Assembly: GCA_018064165.1 (NCBI GenBank)
Contig: JAGOZV010000022.1
Coordinates: 1 to 9,029, forward strand
Length of the DNA: 9,029 nucleotides
Direction of reading: 5' to 3'
Origin: Candidatus Saccharimonadota bacterium
GTDB taxonomy: Bacteria; Patescibacteriota; Saccharimonadia; Saccharimonadales; Saccharimonadaceae
Both the position numbers and the translations under genes were made by a program. The notes beneath the pieces are model-generated. The model saw only the letters and a program-made list of their open reading frames with translations, was not told the DNA's origin and did no database searches. Within the stretch, counting starts at the first letter, position 1; each line of letters starts with the position of its first letter. Shown one piece after another: positions 1-7,073 of the stretch.

Positions 1-99
1 GTATATGAAAATGGAAAAAGAGCGAAGTTATAACAAAATGATGTCATCCTTCTCAGCGGCCAAGACATAGGACAAATTTTAATGTTATAATTAATTACT
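1..99. other. 5' edge: possible tail of an upstream gene, then the alaS promoter
   Basis: Two plus-strand frames are open at the window edge. One reads to a TAG at 68-70 and would end in ...MMSSFSAAKT. The other closes at a TAA at 31-33. Either could be the last codons of an upstream gene, and nothing in the residues identifies a family. The remaining bases, from 71 to 99, are A/T-rich and hold the -10 box of alaS. No RNA gene or terminator is visible. The upstream gene cannot be judged from this fragment. Confidence 0.25.
62..91 (+). promoter_or_regulatory. alaS promoter with extended -10 (leaderless layout)
   Basis: The -10 box TATAAT (86-91) is a perfect sigma-70-type match and carries the extended element TG at 83-84. 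A weak -35 (AAGACA, 62-67) lies 18 nt upstream; the extended -10 could compensate for it. Transcription would start at about 97-99 and the alaS ATG is at 100, so the mRNA would have essentially no 5' leader. No Shine-Dalgarno sequence lies between the -10 box and the ATG. Confidence 0.65.
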
Positions 100-1512
100 A
101 TGAAAACAAATGCGAATGAAATCAGACGAAAATACATTAATTTCTTTAAAGACAAAAATCATGCTCATATTGAACGCGCAAAATTAGTTTTAAATGACGA
201 TTCTACGACGTTATTTACAAGCAGTGGTATGCAGCCTTTATTGCCATATTTGTTGGGGGAGAATCATCCGGAAGGCACTCGTTTGGTAGATAGCCAAACG
301 TGTTTGCGAACTCAGGATATTGAAGATGTTGGCGACAATCGTCATACAACATTTTTTGAAATGCTTGGCAACTGGAGCATGGGGGATTATTTTAAGGAAC
401 AGCAAATTCGTTGGTTTTTTGAATTTTTAACTAAAGAAGTTGGTCTAGACCCGCAAAAACTATACGTTACGGCATTTATTGGCGACAAAGAGAACAATAT
501 TCCACGAGATGATGAAACTGCTCAAATTTGGCAAAAGGTTTTTGAGGAAGAAGGAATAGAGGCCAAAATTGTTGAAATGGATTCAGCCGAAAATGGCGAC
601 AAAAGGGGGATTAACCCAGGTGAACGTATATTTTTCTATAACGATAAGGAAAATTGGTGGAGTCGGGGTGCTGGCATAAAGGGTACGCCAATTGGCGATC
701 CTGCTGGTCCAGATAGTGAAGTTTTTTACGATTTTGGCCCAGAGTATCACGATGCCAGCTATGGTAAGGCTCATCCGGCCAGCGACAGTGGTCAGTTTAT
801 GGAAATAGGTAACCAAGTTTTTATGCAGTATCGTCGCAACGAAGACGGCAGTTTTTCATTACTAGATAGGAAAAATGTTGATTTTGGCGGCGGACTAGAG
901 AGAATTGTCGCCGCAGCCGATAATGACCCAGATGTATTTAATATTAGTTTGCTGTCGCCAATTATTACTCAGCTTGAAAAAAGTAGTGGCAAAAAATATG
1001 TCGATAATACCGAGGATATGCGTGTCATTGCCGACCATCTACGTGCGGCTACAATGCTAGTTTACGACGGTGTTATCCCAAGCAATAAAGAGCAAGGATA
1101 TGTTTTAAGGCGCCTAGTTCGTCGTGCTGTTCGATATGCTCTTAGTTTAGGCATAGAGCAAAACTTTTTAGGCGACACAATTCCGGTTATTACTAATATC
1201 TACAGTGATGATTTTGCCGCTCTGAAAGAAAAAGCATCAGAAATTGTTCAAATTCTAGAAAAAGAAGAGCGTGCCTTCAGGCAAACGCTAAATAAGGGCC
1301 TTAATAAGCTGAACGAGCTGGGGGATGTTGAAATTACTGGCGCTGATATTTTCACACTTTACGATACTTATGGTTTTCCGCTAGAATTATCGGTTGAAGA
1401 GATTAAGCGTCAAAAACTGCCTTTAGATGAAAATTGGCATACTCAGTATAATGAAAAGCGCGAGGAACAACGCGAAAAATCACGAGCCGCTATGAAGAAA
1501 GTGAGAGCGTAA
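100..1512 (+). CDS. alaS: Alanyl-tRNA synthetase, short form without editing and C-Ala domains
   Basis: Class II synthetase that activates alanine with ATP and charges tRNA-Ala in the cytoplasm. Visible family signatures are the motif 2 region R81-HTTFFEMLGN-91 with the following SMGDYF, the late stretch SDSGQFMEIGNQVFMQ, motif 3 FGGGLER (262-268), and the tRNA-recognition helices starting ADHLRAA (311-317) through SNKEQGYVLRRLVRRAVR. The 470 residues compare with roughly 870 for typical bacterial AlaRS. The protein ends at SRAAMKKVRA, just where the family's linker into the editing domain begins. No HxxxH/CxxxH editing site and no C-Ala domain are present, and the bases after the TAA do not resume the family sequence in frame. 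Known AlaRS fragments of this size retain aminoacylation, so it is probably active but without cis-editing of Ser/Gly mischarging. The start is fixed by the promoter 8 nt upstream. Its 3' end overlaps the convergent gene by 33 nt. Confidence 0.93.
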   Translation: MKTNANEIRRKYINFFKDKNHAHIERAKLVLNDDSTTLFTSSGMQPLLPYLLGENHPEGTRLVDSQTCLRTQDIEDVGDNRHTTFFEMLGNWSMGDYFKEQQIRWFFEFLTKEVGLDPQKLYVTAFIGDKENNIPRDDETAQIWQKVFEEEGIEAKIVEMDSAENGDKRGINPGERIFFYNDKENWWSRGAGIKGTPIGDPAGPDSEVFYDFGPEYHDASYGKAHPASDSGQFMEIGNQVFMQYRRNEDGSFSLLDRKNVDFGGGLERIVAAADNDPDVFNISLLSPIITQLEKSSGKKYVDNTEDMRVIADHLRAATMLVYDGVIPSNKEQGYVLRRLVRRAVRYALSLGIEQNFLGDTIPVITNIYSDDFAALKEKASEIVQILEKEERAFRQTLNKGLNKLNELGDVEITGADIFTLYDTYGFPLELSVEEIKRQKLPLDENWHTQYNEKREEQREKSRAAMKKVRA

Positions 1513-2370
1513 CGCTTTAGTGGCACTATGTAGATCAATCAAGTGAGCTTCACTATTAAGCTTTGCTGAAGTTTCTGCATAACTTTTTAATTCCATTTTG
1601 GTATAATTTGATTTCGCACCTTCTATACGATACTGGACACCGGAAGAGAGAGTGTCAGTCCTTAAGTCTTGTTCGCTATAAAAATGTAAAGCTTGGATTA
1701 GACTTTTATCGATTTTTTCAGAGAAATCATTAAATTGCATCATAGCAGTTATAGATAAATGACGATATTTGGTTTCTGGGTTACGATAACCTGTGTTTAA
1801 ATCGATTCTTCTGGACATTAGGTATAAAGGTATAACATCTAAATCGTTTATGGAATAGTTTACCTTTTCTACCATACCAAGTGTTTGCAGGTGGTCAAGG
1901 TTTTTTAGGCTATCTACAATGTCTTTTTTTGTTAACTCGCCATCTTTTTCATAAAAAACGACTTCACTCACTCCTAGTATGGTGGCAAGGGTTCTCGCTA
2001 GCTCATAGGTGCTCCTTTCGGCAGATAGGGAAAATTTTCGTGTTAACATTTGGTGAATCCACCTGCCTTCAGGGGCGTTGAAATCCGATTTCATATTGTC
2101 ATGTAGAATACCGTTACTAATTTCAATATTGGCGCTTGACATTTCTTCGCGTGTAGAAATTTCTAGCCCGAGGCGTCTGTTAGCTAAGGTGTTATAGGCC
2201 CCTTTATACATTGTGCTAGATGGTGAAATATTTTCATTTTTCATATCGTCTAATAGCCTAATTACATCTATCCCTAAGCTATCAATGCATTCAGAGCCAA
2301 CAAATTTGACTGTCTCTGTGTGAGAATTAGTCTCGGGTAATCTGTCTCGCTCGGTAAATAACTCGCTCAT
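1480..2370 (-). CDS. Uncharacterised 296-residue cytoplasmic protein
   Basis: I do not recognise this family. The protein is soluble, with no signal peptide or membrane segment, and has mixed alpha/beta composition. It seems real because of its length, balanced residue use, and a dedicated promoter with a -10 box 8 nt before the ATG. Residues about 145-185 (ELTKKDIVDSLKNLDHL, then LGMVEKV) read like a winged-helix segment: helix, turn, recognition helix, short strand. That is a weak, pattern-based suggestion, and a DNA-binding role is only a guess. Helical stretches flank it (about 105-135 and 215-235). The gene is convergent with alaS. Its last ten codons plus stop (LRSHFLHSGS) are read from the antisense strand of the alaS 3' end, so its C-terminus may have arisen by running into alaS. 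It is divergent from the FtsA-like gene, with 92 nt between start codons, so it could be co-regulated with it. Confidence 0.7.
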   Translation of the reverse strand: MSELFTERDRLPETNSHTETVKFVGSECIDSLGIDVIRLLDDMKNENISPSSTMYKGAYNTLANRRLGLEISTREEMSSANIEISNGILHDNMKSDFNAPEGRWIHQMLTRKFSLSAERSTYELARTLATILGVSEVVFYEKDGELTKKDIVDSLKNLDHLQTLGMVEKVNYSINDLDVIPLYLMSRRIDLNTGYRNPETKYRHLSITAMMQFNDFSEKIDKSLIQALHFYSEQDLRTDTLSSGVQYRIEGAKSNYTKMELKSYAETSAKLNSEAHLIDLHSATKALRSHFLHSGS

Positions 2371-2378
2371 ATCTATTA

Positions 2379-2407
2379 ATTATACAACAATAGTCATAAA
2401 AAAGCAA
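2379..2407 (-). promoter_or_regulatory. Promoter of the minus-strand gene (leaderless layout)
   Basis: On the minus strand, TTGCTT (2407-2402) and a perfect TATAAT (2384-2379) are separated by 17 nt. The -10 box ends 8 nt before the ATG at 2370, the same distance as at alaS. The transcript should therefore start within 1-3 nt of the start codon, leaving no room for a ribosome-binding site. Confidence 0.65.
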
Positions 2408-2423
2408 TAGTGCAATATAACTC

Positions 2424-2453
2424 TTGTGCTAAACTAGTACATTTTGCTAAAAT
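2424..2453 (+). promoter_or_regulatory. Promoter of the FtsA-like operon, extended -10
   Basis: TTGTGC (2424-2429) is followed after 18 nt by TAAAAT (2448-2453), with the extended element TG at 2445-2446. The -10 box ends 9 nt before the ATG at 2463, which predicts a leader of about 0-3 nt. It is back to back with the minus-strand promoter. The two -35 regions are about 16 nt apart, so one bound regulator could affect both. Confidence 0.6.
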
Positions 2454-2462
2454 AAGGTATAT

Positions 2463-3722
2463 ATGCTAATAAAGAAGAAATCAAATAAAAATCCAAAAAA
2501 TGATGATTATATCGTTGCTTTAGATATTGGTACAGAATACGCCAAGGCGCTAATTGCAAAGGTAGACGGAGAAATTTTAGAAGTGGTTGGTGCCGGGCGT
2601 GCTAAACAGTCGTTGGGTGACATGCACTCTGGTGCTATTGCCGATATATCAGGTGTTGTGCGTAATTGCGAAACGGCTTTAATTGATGCAGAAGAACAGG
2701 CTGGGCTACAAGCTAAAAAAGTTGTAATTGGCATTGCCGGAGAGCTAGTTAAAGGAGTAACTAACACTATTCGTTATCGTCGTCCGCATCCCGACAAACC
2801 ACTGGACGAAGCCGAAATGGAATTTATTATAGACAAAGTTCAAGACAGGGCGCAACAAAAAGCCCAGGCGCAAATTGCATTAGAAACAGGAAATGACGAC
2901 GTAGAGGTTAAATTGGTTAATAGCGCTTTGGTTAGCTTGCACATAGACGGCTATAAAGTAAGTAATCCAATCGGTTTCCAGGGGCGCGACGTAGCTGTTC
3001 AAATTTACACTGCTTTTGCTCCAATGGTCCATATTGGTGCGCTAGAACGTGTTGCAGACGAGCTTTCGCTAGAACTTTTAGCGGTTGCAGCCGAACCATT
3101 CGCTGTAAGTCGGGCTGTTTTGGGCTCCGATGCAAGTAGTAATTTTACTGCAATATTAGCAGATTTGGGTGGCGGCACAACAGATATAGCAGTGGTTAAC
3201 GATGGTGGGGTAGAAGGCACCCGAATGTTTGGTATTGGTGGTCGCAGCTTTACGCATACTATTGCTTCTAGCTTAGATCTTTCCTACGATGCCGCCGAAA
3301 AGTTGAAAATTAATTTGGATTCAGACAAAATTAAACCTTCCGTAAAAAAGAATATAGAAGAAGTTATTGAGCCAACAATAGATGTTTGGCTGTCTGGAGT
3401 AGAGCTAGCTTTAAGCGAATTTGATTCTGTCGATCATTTGCCAAATAAAATATTGCTATGTGGCGGCGGCGCAAGTTTAACCGAGTTAGTGAAGGCTATA
3501 AAAACGCAAGATTGGTACAAGGAATTGCCATTCACGCGTAAGCCAACGGTTCATCTTATTAAGCCAAGCGACGTCGTGGGTATTACCGACACTACTGGTA
3601 CGGTAGACGATCATACATTTATTACAGCACTCGGCCTTTTACGGGTAGGGTATGATACGATGGTAGGTAGCGACGAAGTAGATACAGTAAAAGACAAGTT
3701 TAATCGCATTCTAAGGAATTAA
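2463..3722 (+). CDS. FtsA/PilM-type actin-like ATPase
   Basis: Actin-fold ATPase with an inserted SHS2 (1C-type) domain. The phosphate-1 motif is DIGTEYAKA from D21, the phosphate-2 motif is DLGGGTTD at 234-241, and the adenosine motif is LCGGGAS at 332-338. The stretch IDGYKVSNPIGFQGRDVAVQ lies where FtsA and PilM carry the 1C insertion. The C-terminus, DTVKDKFNRILRN, resembles the short amphipathic membrane-targeting helix of FtsA. At 419 residues it is close to E. coli FtsA (420) and longer than a typical PilM (about 350). It probably sits at the inner face of the membrane, either linking a division filament to the membrane (FtsA role) or supporting a pilus/secretion assembly platform (PilM role). 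No ftsZ, pilN or pilO is adjacent. The next gene, a bitopic membrane protein, starts directly after its stop and is the obvious candidate partner. Family assignment is firm; FtsA versus PilM is open. Confidence 0.85.
   Translation: MLIKKKSNKNPKNDDYIVALDIGTEYAKALIAKVDGEILEVVGAGRAKQSLGDMHSGAIADISGVVRNCETALIDAEEQAGLQAKKVVIGIAGELVKGVTNTIRYRRPHPDKPLDEAEMEFIIDKVQDRAQQKAQAQIALETGNDDVEVKLVNSALVSLHIDGYKVSNPIGFQGRDVAVQIYTAFAPMVHIGALERVADELSLELLAVAAEPFAVSRAVLGSDASSNFTAILADLGGGTTDIAVVNDGGVEGTRMFGIGGRSFTHTIASSLDLSYDAAEKLKINLDSDKIKPSVKKNIEEVIEPTIDVWLSGVELALSEFDSVDHLPNKILLCGGGASLTELVKAIKTQDWYKELPFTRKPTVHLIKPSDVVGITDTTGTVDDHTFITALGLLRVGYDTMVGSDEVDTVKDKFNRILRN
3713..3717 (+). promoter_or_regulatory. Ribosome-binding site of the J-domain protein gene
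   Basis: AAGGA lies inside the last codons of the FtsA-like gene, 5 nt before the ATG at 3723. It supports that start and shows that the organism does use Shine-Dalgarno sites inside operons, in contrast to its leaderless first genes. Confidence 0.65.
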
Positions 3723-5429
3723 ATGGCAAAAGACATAATTTATATAGACGTAGAAGATGATATAACCTCTATTATTGGTAAAGTAAAAGCCAGTAAAGAG
3801 AAAATCATTGCATTGGTACCGCCAAAAAGGGTTGGCATTCTTCAAAGCGATGTAAATTTAAGGTTGCTAAAAAGAAATGCAGCAAAACAAGGAAAGCAAT
3901 TAGTTTTAATTACAAACGATGCTGCGTTATTAAGGCTTGCCGGAGTAACTGGCATTCCAGTTGCTAAAAATTTGCAAAGTAAACCCGAAATACCTGAAAT
4001 TCCAGCACTGGCAATAGACGATAACGACATTATAGACGGTTCAGATTTACCGGTAGGCGAACACGAGAAAACTGCTAAATCTTCAAAACATACGGATTCG
4101 AAAAAGAAGGCTGCCGACAGCGATGATTTAGATGATATTAACTTAGATGAAGATGGCACGCCGCCAGCTAAAAAATCGGTTGCTCCTTCTAAGGTAAAAA
4201 AATCAAAAGTGCCAAATTTTGATAGTTTCCGTAAAAAATTATTTATCGGAATAGGTGCAGGCGTTGCGCTAATTGGGCTTTTGGTATGGATGTTCGTTTT
4301 TGCACCAGCTGCTCGCATAATTATTACAGCCGAAACTACAGATTTGCCGGTAAGCGTAAACGTTACGCTAAGCAACGATAAGGCAACTAGTGTAGAAAAT
4401 AATGTTTTACAATCTAGTACTGTAACGTTGCCAGAAAATAGCGAATTTAGCAAAAAATCTGTAGAATTTACCGCTACCGGCACGCAAGAGGTCGGAGAAA
4501 AAGCTACCGGCACTATGAAAATTACTCGCACTTCGTTAAATTCAGTTCCTATTTCAGTTCCGGCTGGAACAGGGTTTTCTAGTGGTAATTTAACATTTGT
4601 GTCCACGCAAGCGACAACGCTAGAAGGGGCAGATGTCGGGCCTGGTGGTTTAATCTACCCATCTAAGACAATACCAGTTGCTGCCGTTAAAATCGGCGAT
4701 GAATTCAACTTAAGTGCACGTAGCTACAACCCTAGTATTGCAGGTATTTCTGCTACTGGTAGTGCTATGACCGGTGGCTCTAGTCGTCAGGTAAAAATGG
4801 TTACTCAGACAGATGTTAATTCAGCGGCACAACAATTGGGCGAGTTGTCCGAAACAGACGCTAAAAAGGCATTGTTGGCAAGTATAAATGATGATCAAAT
4901 TGCTATAGAAGATAGCTATACCGTTAGTCGGTCCGATGTAGTTTCTTCACCTGCAGTTGGCGCCGAAGCTCCCGACGGCAAGGGAACGGTAACTCTGAAA
5001 GCAACCTACAGTATCAAAACTGTGGCAAAGTCCGAGTTAAAATCTTTCTTGACTAAAAAGGTAGACAGTGAAATAGAAAATAGTCAAACTCCTCAAAGAG
5101 TTTACGATTATGGTGTAGATAGCGCCAAGCTTACAGAATTTACTGTTAGCGGTGGAGCGGAAAGAGTCAAAGTTACAACTATAGCCAAGGTTGGTCCAAA
5201 GCTGGAAGCCGATCAAATCAAAGAAGATGCTAAAGGCGAAAAATCAGGAGAGATTCGCGAAAAGCTTAAAGCAATTAACGGCGTTAAAGAAGTTGAAGTT
5301 AAGTTTAGTTTCTTCTGGGTAACGCGCGTGCCAAACAATCCTGATAAAATTGAAGTGGAATTTAAGATAGATCAAAATAATACTTCTAACGATAATCAGT
5401 CAAACACTAACCAGAATAATAATGACTAA
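3723..5429 (+). CDS. Bitopic membrane protein with baseplate-J-like extracytoplasmic region
   Basis: A 568-residue protein in four parts. Residues 1 to about 95 form a cytoplasmic alpha/beta domain, with strand-rich IIYIDVEDDI, IIALVPPKR and LVLITND alternating with helices. A charged, low-complexity linker runs from about 100 to 170 (KKKAADSDDLDDINLDED and neighbours). One transmembrane helix lies at about 173-194 (from LFIGIGAG). The remainder is a large outer region. Around residues 275-300, VPAGTGFSSGNLTFVST is the kind of motif found in phage baseplate J/gp47-like domains. Late in the protein, REKLKAINGVKEVEVKF resembles the small alpha/beta modules of such proteins, and the tail is Asn/Ser-rich. 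From memory, similar proteins are common in CPR genomes and their function is unknown. Its position right after the actin-like ATPase suggests a membrane anchor or partner for that protein. It is not a phage gene by context, since no other phage functions are nearby. Topology is well supported; function is not. Confidence 0.82.
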   Translation: MAKDIIYIDVEDDITSIIGKVKASKEKIIALVPPKRVGILQSDVNLRLLKRNAAKQGKQLVLITNDAALLRLAGVTGIPVAKNLQSKPEIPEIPALAIDDNDIIDGSDLPVGEHEKTAKSSKHTDSKKKAADSDDLDDINLDEDGTPPAKKSVAPSKVKKSKVPNFDSFRKKLFIGIGAGVALIGLLVWMFVFAPAARIIITAETTDLPVSVNVTLSNDKATSVENNVLQSSTVTLPENSEFSKKSVEFTATGTQEVGEKATGTMKITRTSLNSVPISVPAGTGFSSGNLTFVSTQATTLEGADVGPGGLIYPSKTIPVAAVKIGDEFNLSARSYNPSIAGISATGSAMTGGSSRQVKMVTQTDVNSAAQQLGELSETDAKKALLASINDDQIAIEDSYTVSRSDVVSSPAVGAEAPDGKGTVTLKATYSIKTVAKSELKSFLTKKVDSEIENSQTPQRVYDYGVDSAKLTEFTVSGGAERVKVTTIAKVGPKLEADQIKEDAKGEKSGEIREKLKAINGVKEVEVKFSFFWVTRVPNNPDKIEVEFKIDQNNTSNDNQSNTNQNNND

Positions 5430-5838
5430 AACAACTAATTTAATGGGCTTAGATGTAGGCACTGTGCGTATTGGTGTTGCCGTAGGGGATTCGAGTGTTT
5501 GTCTAGCAGTGCCACATGACACAATAGCCGTAGACGGTACGGAAATTGAAAAAATAGCCGAAATTGCTGTACGTAACAATATTAGTGTAATTGTTGTTGG
5601 TTTGCCTCGTAATCAACAAGGGGAGTTAACAAAACAATCTGAATTTAGTAAAAAATTTGCAGAAAAATTAGAATACATGGATGTAGATGTTGTTTTTCAA
5701 GATGAATCGCTTACAAGTGTTATTGCAGAAGAAAGGCTTAAATCTTTTAGACGTCCGTACACTAAGGAAGACATTGACGCCGAAGCCGCTTCAATTATTT
5801 TGCAAGATTATATAGAAGAAAAATATGCGATACACTAG
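5422..5838 (+). CDS. ruvX: RuvX/YqgF family putative Holliday junction resolvase
   Basis: RNase-H-fold nuclease of the YqgF family, 138 residues, normal for the family. Likely metal-binding acidic residues are D11 in GLDVGTVRIGVAVGD, E95 in FQDESLTS, and D119 in DIDAEAASIIL. The VIVVGLP strand-loop of the family is also present. Members have been linked both to Holliday junction cleavage and to processing of the 5' end of pre-16S rRNA; the sequence cannot decide which. The ATG lies inside the preceding gene (8-nt overlap) and no clear ribosome-binding site is visible, so translation is probably coupled. The neighbouring order ruvX-mltG is common in bacteria and supports both calls. Confidence 0.93.
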   Translation: MTKTTNLMGLDVGTVRIGVAVGDSSVCLAVPHDTIAVDGTEIEKIAEIAVRNNISVIVVGLPRNQQGELTKQSEFSKKFAEKLEYMDVDVVFQDESLTSVIAEERLKSFRRPYTKEDIDAEAASIILQDYIEEKYAIH

Positions 5839-6853
5839 AAATAAGAAAAAAACGGTTTTTAAAATTGCCACAGTTGTGGCAATAGTTTTCGTTGTCATTC
5901 TTATGGGGGTTTTATTTTGGTATAATATTAGCTCGTCTCCTTTGAACCCTAAGGGAACTTCTACAACTGTTACTATAAAAGCTGGATCTACGCCGGCTCA
6001 AATTGCCAATCAGCTTCAAGAAGAAAAAATTATTCGTAGTGCCACAGCTTTTCGTATAAATGCAAAGTTTCAGGGGGTAGAAAATAAGCTTCAAGCTGGA
6101 AGTTACAGCCTTTCGCCTAGTTTTAATTTAACGCAAATTATAGATTATTTAGTTAGCGGAAAAGTTACCAGTACAACAATAACATTTTTGCCAGGAGCAA
6201 CGTTAGCAGATAATAAAAAAGTCCTGCTTAAAGCTGGATATCAAGAGTCTGAGATAAATCAGGCTTTTGCAAAAAAATACGAATCCCCTTTGTTTGCTGG
6301 AAAACCGGAAACGGCAGATTTGGAAGGTTACATATACGGAGAAACCTATACTTTCTCTAAAGATACTCCAGTTGAAACTGTGTTAGAAACAACATTTGAT
6401 CAATTCTATAAAGTTTTAACGCAAAATAATTTAATAGAGTCTTACAAGAAAGAAGATTTTACTTTATTTCAAGCGATTACCTTAGCTTCTATAATTCAAC
6501 GAGAAGCCAATGGTGGAGAAGAGCCACAAATAGCTCAGGTATTTTTATCAAGGTTAAAAAAAGACATGCCTCTTGGCTCCGATCCAACTTATCAATATAT
6601 TGCAGATAAGTTAGGGGTGAAGCGTAGCACAACATTAGACAATCCTTACAATACAAGAATTTACAAGGGGCTGCCCCCTGGTCCAATAGCCTCCCCAGGT
6701 TTACCAGCGCTTAAGGCAGTAGCAAACCCAGCAGACACAACTTATTTATTCTTCCTTCATGGAGATGATGACAAGGCGTATTTTGCTCATGATTATGAAC
6801 AGCACGAAGCTAATATTAATAAACATTGCCAAAAAAAGTGCCAACTGCTATAA
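5825..6853 (+). CDS. mltG: Endolytic murein transglycosylase MltG
   Basis: Membrane-bound YceG-family enzyme that cuts nascent glycan strands and so sets strand length during wall synthesis. A basic N-terminus (RYTRNKKK) precedes a transmembrane helix at about 12-33. A LysM-like subdomain follows at about 46-112 (TIKAGSTPAQIANQLQ, then LQAGSYSLSP). The catalytic domain contains EGYIYGETYTF and LASIIQREA; E227 in the latter aligns with the essential glutamate of the family. LGSDPTYQY, LDNPYNTRIYKGLPPGPI and the C-terminal FFLHGDDDKAYFAHDYEQHEANI are further family landmarks. At 342 residues it is a normal length. It overlaps ruvX by 14 nt. The C-terminal ending with two Cys residues (KHCQKKCQLL) is unusual. 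The codons there also encode the -35 box and most of the -10 box of the next promoter, so the tail sequence may be shaped by that. No terminator follows the stop. Confidence 0.94.
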   Translation: MRYTRNKKKTVFKIATVVAIVFVVILMGVLFWYNISSSPLNPKGTSTTVTIKAGSTPAQIANQLQEEKIIRSATAFRINAKFQGVENKLQAGSYSLSPSFNLTQIIDYLVSGKVTSTTITFLPGATLADNKKVLLKAGYQESEINQAFAKKYESPLFAGKPETADLEGYIYGETYTFSKDTPVETVLETTFDQFYKVLTQNNLIESYKKEDFTLFQAITLASIIQREANGGEEPQIAQVFLSRLKKDMPLGSDPTYQYIADKLGVKRSTTLDNPYNTRIYKGLPPGPIASPGLPALKAVANPADTTYLFFLHGDDDKAYFAHDYEQHEANINKHCQKKCQLL

Positions 6854-6854
6854 T
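6826..6854 (+). promoter_or_regulatory. Strong promoter inside the mltG 3' end
   Basis: TTGCCA (6826-6831), then exactly 17 nt, then TATAAT (6849-6854) preceded by TG at 6846-6847. This is the closest match to a consensus sigma-70-type promoter in the window. It spans the last codons and stop of mltG. Transcription should start at about 6860-6862, which coincides with the first base of the long helix that closes the RNA described next. Confidence 0.8.
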
Positions 6855-6949
6855 AATTGATAGCGCATTTGTAGTTTTGGCTATAGCTGGTTGGTTACGA
6901 TTACCAGTTTAATAGGTGGGAGTGCAAAATACAGATGGGCCTACCAGAT

Positions 6950-6960
6950 TTGTCGCACGG
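6950..6960 (+). repeat. 11-nt direct repeat, copy 1
   Basis: TTGTCGCACGG, identical to 7102-7112, lies in the single-stranded-looking middle of the structured RNA. Its TCGCAcGG part (6953-6960) can pair with CCTGCGA at 7011-7017 with one bulged C. That would compete with the helix that hides the ribosome-binding site. Confidence 0.6.
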
Positions 6961-7005
6961 GTGTTAACTCTGAACAATATTATAAAATCAAAGGTCGAAT
7001 ACATC

Positions 7006-7069
7006 CTTTTCCTGCGAGAAGAAAGACAATACGGTAGAAGCTACAGGGGTAACTCGGTAGCAGGAGAAG
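7006..7069 (+). promoter_or_regulatory. Helix sequestering the wall-hydrolase ribosome-binding site
   Basis: CTTTTCCTGC (7006-7015) pairs along its whole length with GCAGGAGAAG (7060-7069; one G-U), burying the only good Shine-Dalgarno (AGGAG, 7062-7066). Inside the loop, CTAC (7041-7044) can pair either with GTAG upstream (7034-7037, 3-nt loop) or with GTAG downstream (7057-7060), and the second choice overlaps the outer helix at 7060. Mutually exclusive pairings next to a masked ribosome-binding site are typical of translational switches. The ligand or trigger, if any, cannot be told from the sequence. Confidence 0.55.
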
Positions 7070-7073
7070 TATA

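Noticed and set aside
1506..1518. Hairpin AGCG-TAA-CGCT plus TTT at the alaS stop as terminator
   Set aside because: Only a 4-bp stem and three T bases; too weak to count as an intrinsic terminator.
1599..1607. Extended -10 match TGGTATAAT on the plus strand, antisense to the minus-strand gene
   Set aside because: No -35 at a usable spacing and no start codon or recognisable RNA downstream; likely chance in A/T-rich sequence, though an antisense transcript cannot be excluded.
3842..4606. 254-codon open frame on the minus strand inside the J-domain protein gene
   Set aside because: Shadow frame: the plus-strand protein has clear domain structure, and the antisense product is Ser/Thr/Phe-rich with no family features.
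3723..5429. Prophage or tailocin baseplate gene
   Set aside because: The J-like motif is real, but the protein has a transmembrane helix and a cytoplasmic domain, and no tail, capsid or lysis genes surround it.
5918..5926. Extended -10 match TGGTATAAT inside mltG
   Set aside because: It falls in codons for the end of the membrane helix (FWYNIS). The nearest TTGTCA is 23 nt upstream, too far, and no start follows at the leaderless distance.
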